57,045 nt of DNA from Streptomyces niveus (GTDB taxonomy: Bacteria; Actinomycetota; Actinomycetes; Streptomycetales; Streptomycetaceae): contig NZ_MDCR01000185.1 in assembly GCF_001723055.1 (NCBI RefSeq), positions 1 to 57,045 of the forward strand. The letters run 5' to 3'. Below are positions 53,754 through 57,045 of the stretch, piece after piece. Each line of letters begins with the position of its first letter. Position 1 is the stretch's first letter. Below the pieces are notes generated by a model. The model searched no databases, had not been told where the DNA came from, and was given only the letters and a program-made list of their open reading frames with translations. A program made the position numbers and the translations under genes.

Positions 53754-54563
53754 CTGAACCCCGATTTCCTGCTCGGCCCGGTCCCGCCGGGCGGTGCGCC
53801 GTCCGCGTACTGGGTGGGTCCCCGGTATCTGGCCGGTGACGACGGCCGGCTCTACGACTCGGTGGCCGACGCGCTCACCGGCCTCGGCTGGACGAGCCTG
53901 ACGATTGTCCGTGGCAGGCAGGAGCCGGACGAGGCGCCGGAGGACCGACAGGTCCTGCGCAGCACCGTCCTGCACATCAGCCCCGACACGTTGCGCTGGG
54001 CCCAGTGGGTTCTGGCGGACGAGCCGTTCCTGCTGGGGGAGTTGCCGGTCGCCTGGCAGGTCTCCGCCCGTACGGACGCGAGCAGTCCCCTTGCCGCGTG
54101 GTCGGCCTACTTCACCCCGGAGATCCCCGGCGAGGTCCTCGGCGACTTCCTCCACGCACTCGACGCCAACGCCCGTCCCGCCGTGTCGCTCGGAGGCCCC
54201 GAGCTGGTCCTCGATGCGGTCACGGCGCACGGCTGGCTACGCGACATCGACCAACCGGATGCCAGGGCGACGGACCCGACGTTCACCACCCGTCTCGGCC
54301 TCGGCGAGGTGCCACCGCTCATCCAGGACGGCGACCCCCGGTCGCTGACCGCCGCTCCCGACGAGGCGGGACCGGCCGGATGGCAGGCGTGGGCCGAACC
54401 CGCCCTCGGCGCACCGTACTTGTGGGCGGCGTCGTTCTCCGCCAGTGCGCCGGACGAACTCGTCGCGGCATTCGCCGCCTCCCTCAGCTCCACCGCACCG
54501 GTCCTGCGCCGGGTGCTGCCCGAGAGCACCAAGGACCGGCTCCTGCGCGCCCCGGCCGGATGA
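53754..54563 (+). CDS. DUF317 protein, copy 4, 269 aa, probable CTG start
   Basis: CTG 53754 lies five bases behind GGAGG; a TTG at 53742 overlaps that ribosome binding site. LNPDFLLGPVPPGGAPSAYW, then VGPRYLAGDDG, LGWTSLTIVRG, and DGWLRDIDQPD-like second unit with WQAWAEPALGAPYLWAASFS and PDELVAAFAASL. Same family as the three genes at 27526-30565, so the transposon split one island. Confidence 0.72.
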   Translation: MNPDFLLGPVPPGGAPSAYWVGPRYLAGDDGRLYDSVADALTGLGWTSLTIVRGRQEPDEAPEDRQVLRSTVLHISPDTLRWAQWVLADEPFLLGELPVAWQVSARTDASSPLAAWSAYFTPEIPGEVLGDFLHALDANARPAVSLGGPELVLDAVTAHGWLRDIDQPDARATDPTFTTRLGLGEVPPLIQDGDPRSLTAAPDEAGPAGWQAWAEPALGAPYLWAASFSASAPDELVAAFAASLSSTAPVLRRVLPESTKDRLLRAPAG

Positions 54564-54638
54564 ACAGCCCCCGGAGCCCTTCCCGTTCGACGCACGAAGC
54601 TCGGCACCCCGGTCACGGGGCGCCGGGTTTCTTGGCGC

Positions 54639-54947
54639 TCATTGATGAAGCGTTCCGGCGCGGAACGGACTGCTGCCCCCGACCCAAGCCAGGGTCGGGG
54701 GCAGCAGTGTGTGCGGTGGGTGTGAGCCGGCGGTGGCCTTGGTGAGCGCCGCGCGGAGGTGGCGGTCGACGAGAGCGGGGGAGCCGGAGACGATCAGCAG
54801 CACGCAGCCGTCACGGATCGCGGTCTGCTTCACCACGGTCTCCCGGCCGCCGGTGGAGAAGGCCAGGAGGTGGCTCCACTGCTTGTCCCCGAGCTCGGTG
54901 CCGTCGGACAGCTTGCCGGCGTCGTCGCTATACAACTCCTCGGTCAC
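54639..54947 (-). CDS. C-terminal remnant of a lipoprotein or kinase-type extracellular domain
   Basis: GTG 54947 lacks a ribosome binding site; the frame upstream (TAFTYTGGAE) runs to a stop at 55102-55104 region at most 50 codons away. VTEELYSDDAGKLSDGTELG, then KQWSHLLAFSTGGRETVVKQ, TAIRDGCVLLIVSGSPAL and VDRHLRAALTKATAG fit the end of an extracytoplasmic domain. The last 30 codons run through a terminator hairpin, implying the natural stop was lost. Probably non-functional. Confidence 0.45.
   Translation of the reverse strand: MTEELYSDDAGKLSDGTELGDKQWSHLLAFSTGGRETVVKQTAIRDGCVLLIVSGSPALVDRHLRAALTKATAGSHPPHTLLPPTLAWVGGSSPFRAGTLHQ
54670..54707. terminator. strong bidirectional hairpin terminator
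   Basis: A perfect 16-bp stem, CTGCTGCCCCCGACCC / GGGTCGGGGGCAGCAG, with a six-base loop. It lies downstream of the rightward DUF317 gene and of the leftward remnant. Confidence 0.75.
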
Positions 54948-55037
54948 CTCCGCGCCGCCGGTGTAGGTGAACGCGGTCCTCGCCCTGCTCGGTCCGGCAA
55001 TTCAGACTAGGGCGCTTGGCTTCGCCCGGGAGGCGGT

Positions 55038-56857
55038 TTATCCGAAGGTGAAGGCGTATGCCTGGGTGCCGGGGTCGATCTGGAGTTCCAGGCGGGCCTG
55101 CCGTGAGGTGGTTTCGTCGACCAGCCGGTGGAGGGTGGGGGTGCCGTCGACCTGGACGGTCCTGGTGGGCTTGCCGTCGACGACGACCTTGACCGTGCCC
55201 TTCCTTGCGGGGACGAGGTTGACGTTCTTCGCGCGGTAGTTGAGGGTGAGCCGGGCGTCCGTCCCGGCCGTGAAGTATTCGTATCCGGCCGTCCACGTGC
55301 CGTCCAGCGCGAGCCGGTCGGTGGGCACGGTGGCGGGGAAGCGGTACGTCTTGGCCTTGTCGTTGGCCAGGGGGTCGCCGACGTAGCCCTCGATACGGAG
55401 GTTGCTGAGGTTCCGCTCGGGGGTGCGGTTCTTGGTGAGGTCGGCGTCCTTCTGGCCGGTCTTCGGGGGGAGTTGGACGTTCGGGTCGGCCTGCTTGAGG
55501 AGCGTGCGGATCAGGTTCTCGGTCTGGTCGTACTGGCCCTCGCCGAACTTGAAGTAGCGGACGGTGCCGTCGGCATCGATCAGGTACTTGGCCGGCCAGT
55601 ACTGGTTGCGGTAGTTGTTCCAGGTGGCGAGGTCGTTGTCGAGGGCGACCGGGTAGGTCACGCCGAGCGTCTTCGCCTGGTCGGCGACGTTGCCTGCGTC
55701 CCGCTCGAAGGCGAACTCCGGTGAGTGCACGCCGATCACCTCAAGTCCCGCCTCCTTGTAGGTGGTTGCCCACTGCTTGATGTTGGGCAGGCTGCGCTGG
55801 CAGTTGATGCAGGAGTAGGTCCAGAAGTCGATCAGGACCACTTAGCCCCGCTGGTCCTTGAGGTCGACGGGTCGGCCGCCGGGGGTGTTGAGCTACTTGG
55901 AGATGTCGTCGATGGCCGGGGCCTGTCCGCAGGAGCGCAGTTCGTTCACGCCGTCCTCGCAGCGCGACAGCTCCTTGTTGGAGTTGTCGTACAGGCCGGA
56001 GAGCTACTGCCGGGCGGCGTCTCTCTGCTCGATCTTCTGCTGCGCGGCGGCGGTGTAGTTGGGCAGCGCACGCTGGAGCGCGGTGGTGACGTCGAGTGCC
56101 AGGGCGAAGGCCAGCGCGATCATCAACACGCCGGCGCTGATGCGGAGTTTGCGGGCCCGGGTACGGAAGGCGGCCACCCGCTCGGCGACTCGCGGCCGGC
56201 CAGGGCGAAGATCAGCAGCGGTACGGCGGTGCCGACGGCGAAGGAGACCGTCAACGCGACTACTTTCAAGCTGAGTTCACCGCGCGCTCCGGCGACGGTG
56301 ATCGCGGCGAGGACCGGTCCGGCGCAGGGCACGTAGAGCAGTCCGAGTCCGAGGCCGAGGACGAACGCCCTGCCCTCCTTGTTGACCTGGCGCTGCGGGA
56401 TCCGGGCGAAGGGCCGCTCCAGCAGGCGCTCCACCGGCGGGAAGATCAGGCCGAGGCCGATCATCACGAGGAGGGTGAGTCCCACGTACCGCAGGATGTT
56501 CTCGGGCAGCCGGAGCGCGGAGATGAGGGTGACGCCGAGCAGCGTGAAGAAGCTGAAGCTCAGGACGAGGCCCGAGACGACCGCGTACGGCCGCCGGTTG
56601 CGGGAGGGCCGTGGTCGTGGAGGGCGGGAGGAGACGAGTACGTCGCCGACCGGCTAATCGCCGCGGGGCGTGCCGTCGGACGGCCTTGTCGCTGCCCGGC
56701 CGCGTACCCCGGCTGGCCGCGGGGCCTCCTTCTCTGTCGGCGGCGTATCGGTGCCGGGTCCGCCGGCCAGGAATACGACCGGTAGCACCGGCAGGATGCA
56801 CGGCGAGACAGCTGTGATCAGCCCGCCTAGCAGGCCGATCAGGATCAATGTGAGCAC
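55038..56857 (-). pseudogene. dipZ: DipZ-like CcdA-thioredoxin protein, decayed
   Basis: GTG 56857 opens a CcdA domain ([20 protein letters not shown] with the paired Cys), then TM helices and LYVPCAGPVLAAI. The redoxin domain VVLIDFWTYSCINCQRSLPN and a C-terminal carbohydrate-binding-like beta domain follow. The chain is broken by TAG at 56654-56656, a frameshift near 56205, TAG before LSGLYDNSNKEL (about 56006), TAG before LNTPGGRPVDL (about 55894) and TAA before VVLIDFW (about 55843). Repaired, the protein would be about 605 aa. DipZ carries reducing power across the membrane for cell-wall thiol chemistry. Confidence 0.8.
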
Positions 56858-56950
56858 GGGGCCGCCTCCGGAGTGGAGACGGGCTGTTCCCCTCCCCTCA
56901 CCCTTGGTTCGGAGGCGACCATGCGCGGGATTGACCGAAGAGTCGGCCAC

Positions 56951-57045
56951 TTCCTGCAGATGCTAGCCAGTTGTCCTGAACGGTCCGCATTCAAGAGGTT
57001 GTCCGTGCGAACTAGCTGGCTGTTGCGTAGACGACGAGGTTGTCG
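56951..57045. other. right edge, possible IS fragment
   Basis: On the minus strand the last bases read DNLVVYATAS then TAG at 57012-57014, which could be the end of a transposase. Too short to assign; nothing else seen. Confidence 0.2.

Noticed and set aside
56951..57045. Transposase end at the right edge
   Set aside because: Only ten codons are visible; this is not enough to support an IS call.

Overview
The window looks like Streptomyces DNA (high GC, frequent GTG/TTG starts, ATGA/GTGA stop-start overlaps, and actinobacterial families such as SCO6880, DUF6112, DUF4913, DUF317, HxlR and MmyB-like XRE). It reads as an accessory island of chromosome or large plasmid. All assignments are from reading the sequence; no database search was possible.

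1-16.5 kb (minus strand): one long, tightly packed operon. It begins with a lytic transglycosylase/NlpC-P60 hydrolase, a DUF6112 pilin-like membrane protein, a one-TM VirB8-position protein, a VirB6/TrbL-like channel protein, a SCO6880-family protein and a VirB4/TraC-like ATPase. It continues through a ParB-like protein, small helical proteins, a lipoprotein, an OmpA-type protein, a family 2 glycosyltransferase and several unknowns. This is a type IV-secretion-like conjugation module. No coupling protein or relaxase is inside the window. Several genes appear to start at CTG, ATC or ATT behind good ribosome binding sites.

16.6-31.7 kb (plus strand): two near-identical divergent promoters separate that operon from a rightward gene set. 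This comprises an orphan DNA methyltransferase, a DUF4913/RelE-like/DUF3631-like trio, an SH3 secreted protein, three related small helical proteins, two winged-helix proteins, an MFS transporter, an ATP-grasp ligase, three DUF317 proteins and a sortase-type surface protein followed by a strong terminator.

33.1-53.2 kb: a Tn7-like transposon of about 20.1 kb. Its ends are 45-bp imperfect inverted repeats at 33108-33152 and 53134-53178 (39 of 45 match). The transposition genes lie at the right end, all leftward: TnsA, TnsB, a small gene, TniB/TnsC and TniQ. TnsA and TniB each show one apparent frameshift. The cargo is almost entirely NAD(P)H-dependent carbonyl/alcohol chemistry: zinc alcohol dehydrogenases, aldo/keto reductases, a quinone-oxidoreductase-like protein, an NAD-binding protein, a cupin, a carboxymuconolactone-decarboxylase-like protein and DUF2255. 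It also has a DHA2 exporter and an MmyB-like XRE regulator with a 17-bp palindrome upstream.

53.2-57 kb: the island resumes, with another DUF317 gene that again has a CTG start. The right end holds decayed sequence: a lipoprotein-like remnant and a DipZ (CcdA plus thioredoxin) pseudogene with four stop codons and a frameshift.
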